Of a stretch of DNA of 35,180 bases, positions 22,773 to 33,941 are shown piece by piece. Position numbers and translations under genes: made by a program. A model generated the notes under the pieces. That model was not told the DNA's origin and did not search any database. It saw only the letters and a list, made by a program, of their open reading frames with translations. The stretch's first letter is position 1. Each line of letters opens with the position of its first letter. This DNA comes from Elysia marginata (taxonomy: Eukaryota > Mollusca > Gastropoda > Plakobranchidae), in assembly GCA_019649035.1 (NCBI GenBank), contig BMAT01006161.1, forward strand, positions 168,402 through 203,581, given 5' to 3'.

Positions 22773-24627
22773 AAAATTATGCGGTAATACAATGTTGTTA
22801 GACTGGGTAATAACTTTTGTCAATAAAACAACAGTAGCTTATCTTTATCATGTTTATGCGACTCAATGACGAACTAAAACAATAACGATAACTCTCATAG
22901 CTTAGTTCAGAATGTTATGTAAACAAACCCTGGCTTCCCAAGCAATGTACAACGTCAGGTCTAACTTCTAAGCCTACGTTAGGATTTGAACCCTCTCAGT
23001 CTCAATCTTAGCCAAACAGGACCACCTTATGGATACAAATTCCATCTAGATCTATTCGTGTCACGGATAGCATCAACTCGTTAGCCAAAGGCCCTCTTCT
23101 TTACTACATTGTCTGTACATCTCACACGTCATTACAAATATTCTAGTCTAGGCTGGCCTAGACGACACGAGAGTAAAATTAACTTGCATACAACTAAAAT
23201 CGAATAAAAAGAAATTACACTAACGATCATATCATAGAACATAATTAAATCGATTGATTTTGTGTTTCCCCTAGACATCGTAGCTACTACAGCAAGACAA
23301 GCTATCCTCCGCAATAATCACAATCATTCAGAGCAGTTCTATTTATAGAATCCAACTCTCTTCACGCTGTACGGTATAAGGCAAATAACTCAATCTACTA
23401 TTTAGTCACACGTGGGTTATAAGACTTGATGTTAATAAAACAAAATCTAAATTTCTCGTTTGCTGCTAGGAATGTCATAACAACAATTAAAAATAAAGAA
23501 CAAAATTAAGAGAGCTGCGTAGTGCACTTCGCATTACACTTAATAATAAACACGTGCATGAAATGTCACTAATCAGAAGTTATAGTCCCGATAAGAAAAT
23601 AAAGTAAATTATTTTTCTTGCAAAAATGTTATAAATTATGTCATGTAGCCTAAATAAAATTATACCAATGTCTTATCAAGCTAATACTTGTTCTCTGTGG
23701 TTCTAGAGCACAAAAATATGGATTTAACTTTTAGTTTGTACATCTTAGAATGTTCCACCACTTGTCTTACGTAAGTTTTACACTAAAGATTTCTAAGTTC
23801 ACCAAAATATATTTAATAAAAGAAACAAAGTACATGTAGTATAAAAAAAAAATGTAAAATTACCTTGTCAGGATGAATCCCTTTTCACATCAAATGCTCA
23901 TTTACGGTACAAAGAAATGAAACATTGGTGTTCAAACAAACTTAGGTTTGATGTAAGGATAATGAAAAACATGTCTTTGCTCTAAGAGGGCAAGCTTGTA
24001 AGTGACAGAACAGCGTCTAAAATTTGCGCTCAAAAGCAACCCAATTGCAGCAACAAGTGGTTGCACATAAGAAAATAAGTCCTTAAATTCTATAAAAGCG
24101 CAAAAGATGTACCAAATTCATAAAAACAGAGAGAAAATATACTATTTTATACAAAAAAAGTCTTTATGTAATCGACTCCCCAATTCTAAGCAAAACATGA
24201 TAAAGCTTTGCGCAACAATACAAGAACTTTTTAAGAACCTTCTTGAATACAAGAGAATCTGCGCCAAACTTTAATTTTTATTGTTGCACCCCAAAACCCT
24301 TTGTCCACTAGGGTCAGACCTGTGCAGAAATTACTAACCGATTAGTCATGCTGCACCGTGCATCTAACTGCGGAAGCACACCAACAAGGGAACCAACTCT
24401 ATTAATCTGTTTCCAGGCTGCAAGTTGCTTTATCCCTTGAAATGCTAAAAATGCTGTCCTCTTAAGTTTGTAGTATTGCTAATGGAGCAAAGATTTTAGC
24501 ACCCCTTACATAAATTCCAAATTTCAGTTTCCATCAGCCTCTCCTGCTTTTTTTTTCATTGTACCGTCAAGGCTACATAGACGTGGCTATGAAATGAGAT
24601 CTAGTTAGGATCTCCTAAACCTGTATA
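22773..24627. other. Intergenic DNA between LINE and fold-back repeat
   Basis: AT-rich. It holds the weak SINE fragment near 23.0 kb, a CTAGATCT copy at 23043-23056, and TAGTCTAGGCTGGCCTAGACGA (a partly palindromic string, cited for its TAGTCTAGG and CCTAGACGA ends) near 23145. No gene seen. Confidence 0.5.
22960..23040 (-). mobile_element. Possible tRNA-derived SINE fragment
   Basis: The reverse strand has an exact B-box consensus GGTTCAAATCC (22992-22982) preceded by TTGGCTAAGATTGAGACTGA (an A-box is only weakly matched). One internal promoter box alone is limited support. Confidence 0.25.
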
Positions 24628-24795
24628 AAAGAGATAGACAAAAATCTATCCATAGAAAATTATAATCAACTCAAGATTAGATCTAATCAAGATAGATTTA
24701 GATCTAGAATCTAGATCTATAGATGATGTATCTTGATTAGATCTAATCTTTAGTTAATTATAATTTTCTATGGATAGATTTTTGTCTATCTCTTT
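24628..24795. repeat. 67-bp near-perfect inverted repeat (fold-back)
   Basis: The left arm 24628-24694 is the reverse complement of the right arm 24729-24795 at 65 of 67 positions (mismatches at 24667 and 24672 of the left arm). The 34-nt spacer (24695-24728) is itself rich in AGATCTAGA and partly self-complementary. Transcribed RNA would form a long hairpin. It lies about 1.1 kb upstream of the AAR2 start codon. No ORF, target-site duplication or recognised transposon ends were found. It could be a fold-back/MITE-type element or a locally generated palindrome. Confidence 0.92.
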
Positions 24796-24820
24796 AAGAT
24801 AAAATCATCAGGTCTAGATT
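24796..24820. repeat. 25-nt string repeated inverted at 20394-20418
   Basis: This 25-nt segment, adjoining the right arm of the fold-back, is exactly the reverse complement of 20394-20418 (core TCTAGACCTGATGATTTTAT in the 20.4-kb copy). Similarity does not visibly extend on either side. Confidence 0.85.
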
Positions 24821-25870
24821 CTGCTACTTGTATTAGATCTATCTGTTAAATTCCCCAAGCTTTTAACACTAACAGGTGGGACCATGAAACTAACCAAGTG
24901 CCATCTCTTTTGAATTGTTACTTCTTATCATAAGCCAACCAAGGATGTTGCCATGGATTGATGCACACTTGTAATAGAATCTTATTGTTGCCAGTTCATT
25001 GTCACAGATAAAATGTTGCCGTCCATGTGCCCATAGTCACTAAACTTGTCGATATTAAAGTGATATATATATATAATTTGCCAGTCAACCTTGATCGGAT
25101 GGAGAATGAAGCAGCAGCTGCTGTATCAGGGCTTTCGGCCACTCAGTTTAGTGTTTAGATTATTAAAATTTTCTGAGTTTTTTTTTTCAATCTCTATTCA
25201 TTTCGAGCTTTATGCAGTCGAGTCCTTCATTTGAGCCTGGATATTAATTATGATTATTTGGTTATAAATCAAACTTTATTCAGACCCCAAATTTTTTTTT
25301 AGAAATTTTTTTTGAACTGTTTGCTGGTTTTTGGAAAAATTCAAAGTAAAATTTGGTTTTTAACTTGCGTCTCCAAGGTCTAACTTCAAGCATACAAAAT
25401 AGATTGTAATTCATATTGCAAGAAGCTGAATAAATTCGTTAGTTTTATAAATTTATAGCAAGAACAAAGCTTAAAAGAAGGAAAGTTATAAATGCCTAAA
25501 ACCACCCCTCAGTAAATCTTAAAACCCAGTAAGCTGTAATGTTGATTTATCACCTCTCCACTCTCTATGCATTTATAGAACCCTGTAGCAGGTGAAACAA
25601 GATTCATTTGCCTGTTTAGTCAAGTGTTCCTAGTCACTGGACTGTCAATTGTGCAAATTTGTGTGTATTTACTCCCCTTTTTATCAAATCCTCTTCAAGT
25701 AAATGAACCCTAGTTGGGGAAGAGCATCAACAAAGTTCTTTTATTTATAATGAGGTTTCTTGAGAAGAAAAAGTTTTTGTACAGTAATTAAAAACAATTT
25801 TAATGTACATTAATTAATAATAGTCGTTTGAAGTAAAATTGGCAGCATATTAAAATTGACATTTATAAAT
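24821..25870 (+). other. Upstream region of AAR2, probably 5' UTR exon and intron
   Basis: Should contain the AAR2 promoter and leader exon, or part of the leader intron. Visible items are a TA-rich run (about 25064-25079) and, 20 nt on, a 19-codon ORF (25099-25158, MENEAAAAVSGLSATQFSV) of unknown meaning. Otherwise it is T-rich without recognisable elements. Confidence 0.4.
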
Positions 25871-25884
25871 TTCTCTTTCAGATG
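25871..25884 (+). other. 3' splice site abutting the AAR2 start codon
   Basis: TTCTCTTTCAG ends at 25881 and the ATG begins at 25882. The pyrimidine tract and AG make a good acceptor, so the true 5' end (5' UTR, possibly a few codons) lies in an upstream exon. I could not place that exon. A TATA-like TA run at about 25064-25079 and donor-like CA-GTAAGC (about 25529) or CAG-GTGAAA (about 25590) sites are candidates only. Confidence 0.6.
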
Positions 25885-28800
25885 GATCAGAGCAATGCCC
25901 AGAAGCTCTTTGAGCAAGGTGCAATGTTTGTCCTGCATGATTTTCCAGAGAAGTCTGAATTTGGCATTGATTACATGTCATGGGATACTGGCCCAAACTT
26001 TAAGGGTTTGAAAATGATTCCAGCTGGCATACACTTTATTTACTTCAGGTTAGTTGAGTAAAATGTAATAAATGTTGGTGTTAATTTATTTTAAAAGATT
26101 TTCAAAGATCTTGAGAATGAGAGATATCAATTTTTATTTCCGTATGAAGTATTGTGACTGTGACTATTAATTATTAACACTGAAAATGTAAAGTTATAAA
26201 TTTCATTCAAAAATATATTTATCATATAATCCAAGAGTATAAAAATTGCTTCTCTGAAGATACTTAGGAATTATGAAAAAAGCCTATAATTGAAACTGGC
26301 CGTGACATGCAGTCTTCAGTTGTCTTCAACTTTAAAAGTGGCTAATCAGTTTTTAAATCAATGTACCCACTGCAGATGTAAGGAGTGTGATCAGATCTTA
26401 ATAATACAACCTGAGCTACATCCTTATTTGCCAGCCCTTAACTTTTAAGGCGGTGAGTCTACTGCAGGCACAAGCCATTACCAGACAAGGGCTAAAAATT
26501 CATGTCATTGTTTTGTCTAGATGCCTTGCTAAAAGCATCGCTCCATTGCACCAGACCTTGAGCAAGCTTTATGCGAACGGGCTTTGAGTGACATCAGTAG
26601 GAGAAACAATGGAGTAGGTCAACAGGTAGACTGAGCTACAAACTGGACTCAAAGTCTTATCCTGTTGTACGCCTGACCAAAAAATTACAGAAGAAAAATC
26701 CTGTAGCCTGGCAAACGAAGCCTATTCCAGGCTAAAACTGCCTTATTATTTTTTTGCATATTAGCCTTTCTGGAGGTCCCAGCTTGAGCACACAGTGGAT
26801 TCAGTGCCATAGTGCAATTACCCGAGTCTGGGATTAGTGTATCAGCAATACACAAATCTAAGAACACATATATGTATTGAAAGTGTGCCAGGAGCTGAAT
26901 TTAAAACTGTTCCTCTGCATTTGTGCTAATTTATAGGGTTTACCAAGGCATGATAACATATCAACCAGTTACAGATTTTTTTCTTAAGCTTTGAGTAAAT
27001 GAGATAAAGGGTATGGTTAATTTATTTTGAACAGAAGAAAATTACTTTTCATATAAGTTCATTTACTCAGCTTTAAACTTTTTTTGTACTCCTGTATAAA
27101 AATGTTGTTTTCCTTTCAAAATTTCAGTTCTGTCAGCTCTGAAGGTCAGAGAGGACCAAGGTCAGGCTTTTTCTATAATTTTACACCCCAAGAAGTCGTT
27201 GTGAGACATTGGGATGCTCAGGCAGAAGGTAGCATTATAAATCACAGCTGACACTATGATGTGGCTGTTAGTGTGAAAAAATTATCCTTTATTGATTTTT
27301 ATTTGAAAAAAAATAATATTATTTTTAGCCCAGCTCATATTATAAGTAAGAGCTAAAATTTCCGCATAACCTTGTAAGTCAAAGCTGTCATCTATGCTCT
27401 GCATAGTAATTTTGATAATGATAATAGGCAAAGTGTTTGTACTACCATGGCAGTAGGCCTATTTTGGCTGAGCTAATGAGGGGATACCAAATTTCAGGTT
27501 TTATCAGGTATTTCATCCATTTATTGTTAATTACACAACATGTATCCATGCCATTTTTTAAATACAGGATGAAATACTTGGCTCATTTTCAGGTGCTTTT
27601 TTTTTTTCAAAATCGTTTAGCATTCCTGAAGTTTTTCTGATTTCATCAGGCTGGAAATTTTCTTATACCAATGGGCTTTTTAAATTGTATATATAATTGT
27701 TCAATTTACCTAAATTTTGTTCCTCGCCATGACTTCGAAGTTTCGGGCAGCTATGCCCTCATTAGATGGCTGACTGGTCTGTGTTGGCTGGCTGGGGTGC
27801 GTTCGCTAACCAGAACTTTCTTCTATGAGCACAATACGAAAAAATCTCCTTCCGCACATTTAGGGAACCTCTTTTTTACAGTATAGCAAGTTTTTCTTCT
27901 AGGCACAAGGGACAAGTCTTTTTTCCTGGCATATACGGTCTAGCCTTTTTGAGTACCTGCCATTCTATTGTGTGTTCTATGTTTTTGTCTTTTGGGTCCA
28001 AATATGTTCACTAAGGCTGGTAGAAGCTTTTTTATGTTCTAGTTTGAAGGATAACTTGTGTTGATTGTATCTGGTCTCAATAAGTCTGATTGAATGAGGA
28101 TCATTCATAACTTTTGTTCATTCCCAAGAGATTCATTTTACTAGGTTGCCACTGTTTTAAATTCATTTTCTGATAACAAGAAATTGCAGCTGTTATTTGA
28201 AACTGTTTTGTTATTCTTTCCATTTTGTTTTGCAGATATCAAACCAACCCGCCTGTCTGATGGAGAAATGGAACGTTATGTATCAAATAAACAGGATTTG
28301 GACAAGTTCTTAGGCCCCTATCCTTATGATAAGTAAGCAGCATAGAATTCTTTTTTTTTTTTTTTTTGCTTCAGGGCTTTATGCAAAGACAACTGTATTT
28401 CTTTTCATCTTTTGTTTAGACTTTTTGTCCTTGCAAAGAACCCTACAAGATTACATCAAAGCAATTTTTTCTAAACACAAAAATGCTTTCATCTTTAATA
28501 ATTGTGTGCTTAGAAAAACGTCTCTGCTGAAAGAAACAAATATATGGCCCATTGATTAAATGAAAGACTTTTAATTATCAAAAGGAAATGTGTGTTGGTG
28601 TAATAAAATAATGATTAATAGAAGCAGTTTACTTTTAAGGGATTAAAATGCTGGATTTTTTTTTCCAATAGCTAAGCTTAGAGAGATATATGTATAGTTG
28701 TATAAGATTATAACTATGGCTTATTCATTTAGAAAAACAGGCATGGCTTTCCAGCCTGCCATTGAGATTTTACATTTTATTTCTATTTATGAAACAAAAC

Positions 28801-30186
28801 AATCACCAATTACTTTATGTATCAAATGAATGAATGAATGCACTTCAGGCATCACGTTAAGGGTGTGTCAAAACACCTGACACATGTATTATATTTTCAG
28901 GCATTTTTAAAACAAATTTTGCTTGTTAAAGTTTATTCAGAGTTTTTATGGAAGGAAAAAGAAAGCAAAGGTAGCCAAGAATGTTGAAGGAAGTAAGAGA
29001 CAGAGAGTTAGATGCATGGTATCAGTTGTTGTCTTGGCAAGCTTGTTTTAAAAGCGTGGACATTGCCTAACACCATTGTGGTGTCTTTAACTCAAGATTA
29101 ACTAAGTATACTTTATGTGAAGTAAAAAAAAATTTTTTTCAACTGCCAAAAAACCCAAATTGATCACCCTTGTGGACATGTTTGTAGTAAAAATTATAGA
29201 TCAGCACCACTTCTAACATTTTCCAATTCCAAGTGCTTTTTTCATTTTTTTTTATCTTACCCTGAGTTGACAGTACATTCTGTTACTGTCAGGAAAAAGA
29301 TTGGCCAGAAAGTCTAGTGAAAGGTTGACTTTTGAGCATTTGAACATAATTTGAAGTATTCATAAGTTGGCTGTGCAAGATTTCCAATCTCTCCTCTCTG
29401 TTATATCTTTTAAATTACAGGTACAAACAGTGGATTTCTTTGAGCAAACACATCAGCCCAGAGCTTGTAGATCTGCTTCAACCGGACTGTAAAACAATCT
29501 ACTCTGTGCCTCAGTTTGAGTCGGCAGCTAGCACCACACAGTCCCGCAGGGCAGCAGCACAAGCCAGAGCTACCCAAACTTCGAAAGACAACCAAACCTC
29601 ACACACTTCACAAGATGACGAGACAAAAATCAGCCAGTCTTTACCTGAGCTTGTTAGTGTTGAAAGTTCAAAAATCAAGTACAGTGAGATTCCCAAGAAA
29701 AAATATCCTCCTGGAGCCACCCCGTCTGAAATCAGCAAGTACAATATGGATTCTTCTTATGCGCTTGATGTTCTTCTGGAACGCTTTAACAAAGACTTTG
29801 ACAAACTGCTGGGGGAAATTCAATTTGCTTTTTTGTGCTTTCTCATTGGACAGGACTTTGATTCTTTCGAGCAGTGGAAGAAGTTGGTGCATTTAGTGTG
29901 CACTAGTGGAGAGGCACTCAAACTGTATTCAGAGGCATATCTTTCCTTTATTTCTGTTTTGCACTTTCAAATCAAAGAGGTTCCTTCCGACTTTTTTGTA
30001 GACATTGTAACGAGTGATAACTTCCTCACATCAACCTTGTATGAGCTGTTCCAAAACATTGCTTCTCAGAATGTAGATAAAAAGTTGCAGAAGAAAAGCA
30101 AAGATTTTGAAAAACATCTCACTGAAAAATTCAAGTGGGACTTTTCAGCGGAACCAGATGAATATGCTCCAGTGGTAGTTGAATGA
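25882..30186 (+). CDS. AAR2: AAR2 splicing factor homolog (U5 snRNP assembly factor), four coding exons
   Basis: Exons join 25882-26048, 27128-27228, 28236-28332 and 29421-30186, giving 1131 nt and 376 aa plus stop; human AAR2 is about 384 aa. All introns are GT-AG: donors GTTAGT, GTAGCA and GTAAGC, acceptors TTTCAG, TTGCAG and ATTACAG, in phases 2, 1 and 2. Family signatures in order: EFGIDYMSWD (about residue 27), KMIPAGIHF (about 44), DKFLGPYPYDK (about 112), GATPSEISKYNMDSSYAL, LLGEIQFAFLCFL, VPSDFFVDIV then DNFLTSTL, and the C-terminus FKWDFSAEPDEYAPVVVE. Known of the family: AAR2 is a cytoplasmic chaperone that binds Prp8 during U5 snRNP biogenesis and keeps Brr2 from binding until nuclear import and phosphorylation release it. 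The N-terminal half is a beta-rich domain and the C-terminal half is helical. The middle (about residues 145-195) is Ser/Thr/Gln-rich and diverged, probably a flexible linker. The ATG aligns with the internal MDPELAKRLF of the human protein, so a few more residues could come from an upstream exon. No frame damage is seen. Confidence 0.97.
26049..27127 (+). other. AAR2 intron 1 (1079 bp)
   Basis: A phase 2 intron between residues YF and SVSSEGQ. It holds no gene. The stretch about 26430-26760 is clearly more GC-rich than its surroundings and may be a decayed repeat, but I found no terminal repeats, tRNA boxes or coding similarity. A 60-codon reverse ORF at 26685-26867 has no recognisable content. 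Confidence 0.9.
27229..28235 (+). other. AAR2 intron 2 (1007 bp)
   Basis: A phase 1 intron splitting the Asp codon of AEDIKPT. It is T-rich and without recognisable genes. A GC-richer patch at about 27730-27850 opens as a short ORF with no family resemblance and is treated as intronic. Confidence 0.9.
28333..29420 (+). other. AAR2 intron 3 (1088 bp)
   Basis: A phase 2 intron between PYPYD and KYKQW. It is AT-rich, with a T homopolymer near 28350-28368 and short A/T runs. No coding or repeat element is recognised. Confidence 0.9.
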
Positions 30187-33100
30187 CTCTAAAATACATG
30201 TGCAAGATCTTGGGGATATTAATTAAACTCTTTGTAAATATTAGGCGTTAAGAGATTGTCATTGAGTCAACATTCTGTTGTAGATAAGATGACAAAAAAA
30301 TGTGTATTCAGGTATCAAAACCAACAGCAAATTTTCTTCTTTACTTTGTCTTGTTAGGAAAACTCAAAGTAGCTTAAGTCTGTTGTTAAAGCAGAAGAAA
30401 TGTATGCCTTATATTAAATGGAATCCAAATGTAGCAAAAAAAAAACTTGTTACTTTGGAGCCATCCAACTTAGGTGATTCAGGATATTGGCCAGCCTGAA
30501 AAAGAAATGGCATAGGTATGAAAGTACCTAGGTTGTTTCAATAGGTCTTATGTTTTCCAGAGGGCAACTGAGTGAGTCCTGTAAAACGTTTTTGATTTAT
30601 CCCCATTTTCTTTTTACTTGTTGGGCAGTCCTTGTATGTTTATAATAACGTTTTGCTTGCTGAAAATAAAACTTGTGTAATGAGTTAGACAAGTAATTTG
30701 CTTGCTCGTTTCTTTTTTCATTTGACCAGGGCATCGGTAGTTTTACAATAACTTGGGATGTATTATTTTAGGCTCGATATATATTTTTGTGATTTTATGG
30801 CACCATGCTGAGATCCCAAAGCAATTTTTCTATTATCTACCTTTAAAAGTCCTATCCTCAAATTAAAATTTCTGACGTCTGACTAGTTCAAGTGGAGCCT
30901 CAAGTCACTCTGAATAACTTTAAGTTAGAGTTTTTAAAATATACTAAGTTGTTATGTTAATACTAGAGTACACGATTTTTATCATCTTCTAAATGGAATC
31001 AATCAAAATGTACAGTAGATTATCTAGAGTAATAATTTTTTAAACCTTTTCAGTGGGCATAGAATACACTTTCAGCAAATGTTCATAGCTAAACATTTCA
31101 AATTCCAGACTTGTGTCTGATTTGCCCTGACTGCCTTGCAATTTTATTTTTAGTTTTAATGAACATGGTAGTTACAACTTAGTGTCTTGAAAATAGTTTT
31201 TAGTTCCTCCAATGTTGGTATTTCAAATTTAAATAGCCTTATAATAGTACTTAATTTTACTTGAAATCATGTACAGTGCAGTTCTGACATTTAAAACCCC
31301 ATGTAACAAAATTTAACTTGAAAGTATCAGAACAGATTACAATAGGAGAATAAAATTGATTCTTTTTATCTAAATAAAGGTGTATATTCTATCCATACTA
31401 TACTGTCCATGTTTGAATTATATAGCCTTGACTATCACTACAGTCTTATGTAAGTGCTCTAAAGTTTGACCTTCTGTGTACCATCAGTCTGTTTAGTTGT
31501 AAACTTTGTATAATATTTTTGTATCTTATAACCTTTCAGGAATCTATTCTAGCTCATACTGAGCAGAAAATAAAGAAAGTGCCAAAAACTATTAATCAGT
31601 CATGGCATCTAACACTCACTGGTGATTTTTATTGACACAGTTTTTTTAACTTTTCCATTCTCTGTACTGTCTTTTATAAGAGTTCTAGAGGACCCCAGCG
31701 GATTCATCAGCTAGCTGTTTCTCAGTGGCACTTAAATCAATGTGGAGCCCTACTGATTTGCACCGCCCTGCAGTTTTTCAGTTGAGAATGAAGTTAGAGC
31801 GCAAACTATCGTTCCTGTTGCCAAACTCCCTCTTTGAAGTCAGTTACTTGCAGACAAGTACGATAATTTTGTGCTCTATTCTCATTCCCAGTTAACTTAT
31901 ATTTTTTTGAAAGGACTGAATGTGGCTTGTGAAAGTGAGGACACTTCTCATCCACTTTTTGAGTCAAATTCTAGTTATCAAGAGAGTGTAAAAGAGGCAA
32001 TCTTTTAATTACTAGATAAAGAGAAGCCTTTGATGCCATTACATAATACATATTGCTGAGTTCTTGTCTTGCTCTTTCTTCAGTTTGGGTTATTTAACAT
32101 GTCTTGTGTTCAGGGCAAAATTCAGATGTCGGAAATTACTTTTTTTTTTTAAAGAAAACGCCAAAGTCTCCTAAATTATTCCATTTCTCTATATTCTATA
32201 TCAGCAAAAGTTTTAATATCAGTCTACAGAATATTGATAGTTTTATAAATATTTTCATATTTGGAAGCTCAGAAAAATGTCTAGGTCAGAATAGAAACAC
32301 TTTTAATTTAAAGGTGAAAATTGTGACATCCGGCTCTTTTAACCTGGGTGTGAGACTTATAACAAACATATACTGAAGATATGTATGTAAATGTATTCAA
32401 TATATCTGATGCGCAAACTTTAAAATGTGGAAAGAAAGATGAAACAGGCTATAATTTAAATCCTGCACAGATGTTTTTGAAAATCAAAAGGTAATGAAGG
32501 CAAAACAAATCATGTACAAAATTTCAAACAACTTATAGTTATAGAGAGTTTTAAAAAGCAATTATAAAAGAAAGCGGTGACGTTTTTGTGTGAAACGGGT
32601 TTTTGCCAGACCATCAATCACACACCTAAGCAGCGCAGCCCCCATCCTCTTTTTTTTGTTTTTTTTTTTTTTCCTTCAGAGTAATTGTCGGTGAATTTGT
32701 TTAGGGCTCATGGAGAAAACGTGATATTCATATAAAATCAAACACGCTTAGAATTAGAAATTTTAAATTGGGCCATAATCTGGAGTTGATTTTTCTCCAA
32801 CTACTTCTGGAATCTTTAATAATTACTTTTAAAATTTAAATGATGGTATTAAAATTCCATATAAACAGAATGCGAATATGGCCAACGCAAACGTAACTTT
32901 TTAGCAATTAAGCCACTCAAATAGGATGCGAATACTATTACTAACTGCGGAAAATCATCAAGCCTTTGAGGCGGCACACATTTGGTAAAAAAGAAAGCTG
33001 ATTTTTTTTTCAAATTTTTACTTCAGAGTCATAATTATTGCTGAGTTCATTCTAATGTGATTATATACCTAACACAAGTATATTATTTTATTTAAAAAAA

Positions 33101-33754
33101 TTTTTGTTTAAAATTAATAATCTCTGTGTCTGACTCTGCATGTTCCATATTCTACATTTGAAAATAATGCTAGGGATTTGGCACTAGCTGATTGGTGGAT
33201 ACAAGAAAACGGCTGTGACGTTTTGAAAAAGTCACTCTGGGGGCAATCTCAGAGGTCAACTGCAGGAACAGATATTTGTTCGCGTTTGCACTTTATTTGA
33301 ACAGATTCTCTATAATATGACCAAACCATTCCAGGGTTTCTGTCAAAATTCTCAATTTTGTGATTGAACCTAAAGAATCAACATGAATTAATTTTTACAT
33401 AATATTTAAAATCACACTTTTTGTGACTCTCACATTTCGCAAATTCTACTAGGAGCTTGAAAGGGAGAGAGCAGTACATTACAATAGCCACTTTTCCAAA
33501 AAATTACAATATCAAGCAAGGAATAAGACGAAAATTATACTAAAAATACTATCACATTTTAATCACCAAAGCCTAAGAAACGTCAGTGCAATAAAAAACT
33601 TCTCACATCATCCTCCCCAATGTTTCAAGCCCTTTGTACAATTCAAACATTAATATAAATATGTATTGTGCTAAAACGCTCTAATTAAGCCTTCTCTCAA
33701 TACTGTGTTGTACCCTCACGCTCTTCAATATCAAAACTGTATTCTATGTGAAGC
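30187..33754 (+). other. AAR2 3' UTR and downstream non-coding DNA
   Basis: About 3.6 kb of AT-rich sequence after the AAR2 stop. The first few hundred bases are probably 3' UTR, with three AATAAA candidates. ORFs such as 32104-32376 have low-complexity translations and no family features. A GC-richer patch at about 31680-31880 and a T-rich run at 32650-32672 are noted. About 33170-33300 contains ATTGG and TGTGACG boxes but no downstream exon that would make it a promoter. Confidence 0.6.
30665..30670 (+). terminator. Candidate AAR2 polyadenylation signal AATAAA
   Basis: The first AATAAA after the stop codon, about 480 nt downstream, followed within 20-60 nt by T/GT-rich sequence as expected for a cleavage site. 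Later AATAAA copies at 31373-31378 and 31569-31574 could give longer 3' UTRs. Confidence 0.5.
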
Positions 33755-33937
33755 AGTGTGGCTGAGATGTTGGCGCATAGGACTTGCGATCCAGCAGTCC
33801 AAGGGTTTAATTCCAAACCATGACGCATGTTGTAACTGCCTCAGCAAAGCAATTGATCCACGTTTTCCTCAGTTTACCCAACTGTAAAATGGATACCTGG
33901 CTAAAGGCAGTTCTCAAAATTTTTGGAATGTTAGTTT
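33755..33937 (+). mobile_element. tRNA-derived SINE
   Basis: Begins with a tRNA-like head: A-box-like TGGCTGAGATGTTGGCGC (about 33759-33776), a tRNA-like arm GGACTTGCGATCCAGCAGTCC (33780-33800, written here with its natural pairing GGACT/AGTCC), and B-box-like GGGTTTAATTCC (33803-33814). A non-tRNA body follows, including CTCAGTTTACCCAACTGTAA and TGGATACCTGGC, which resembles conserved bodies of widely distributed animal SINE families. Two changes in the B box suggest an old copy. It lies directly before the LINE at 33.94 kb. A functional tRNA gene is unlikely because acceptor arms do not pair. Confidence 0.65.
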
Positions 33938-33941
33938 TTGT

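Noticed and set aside
25099..25158. 19-codon ORF MENEAAAAVSGLSATQFSV upstream of AAR2 as first coding exon
   Set aside because: Ends in a stop codon, has no donor joining it to 25882, and shows no similarity to AAR2 N-termini; could at most be a uORF.
29511..29896. Other-frame and antisense ORFs within the last AAR2 exon
   Set aside because: Shadows of the conserved AAR2 frame.
33755..33830. A functional tRNA gene
   Set aside because: Internal boxes are present but the acceptor stem does not pair, and the sequence continues into a SINE body.
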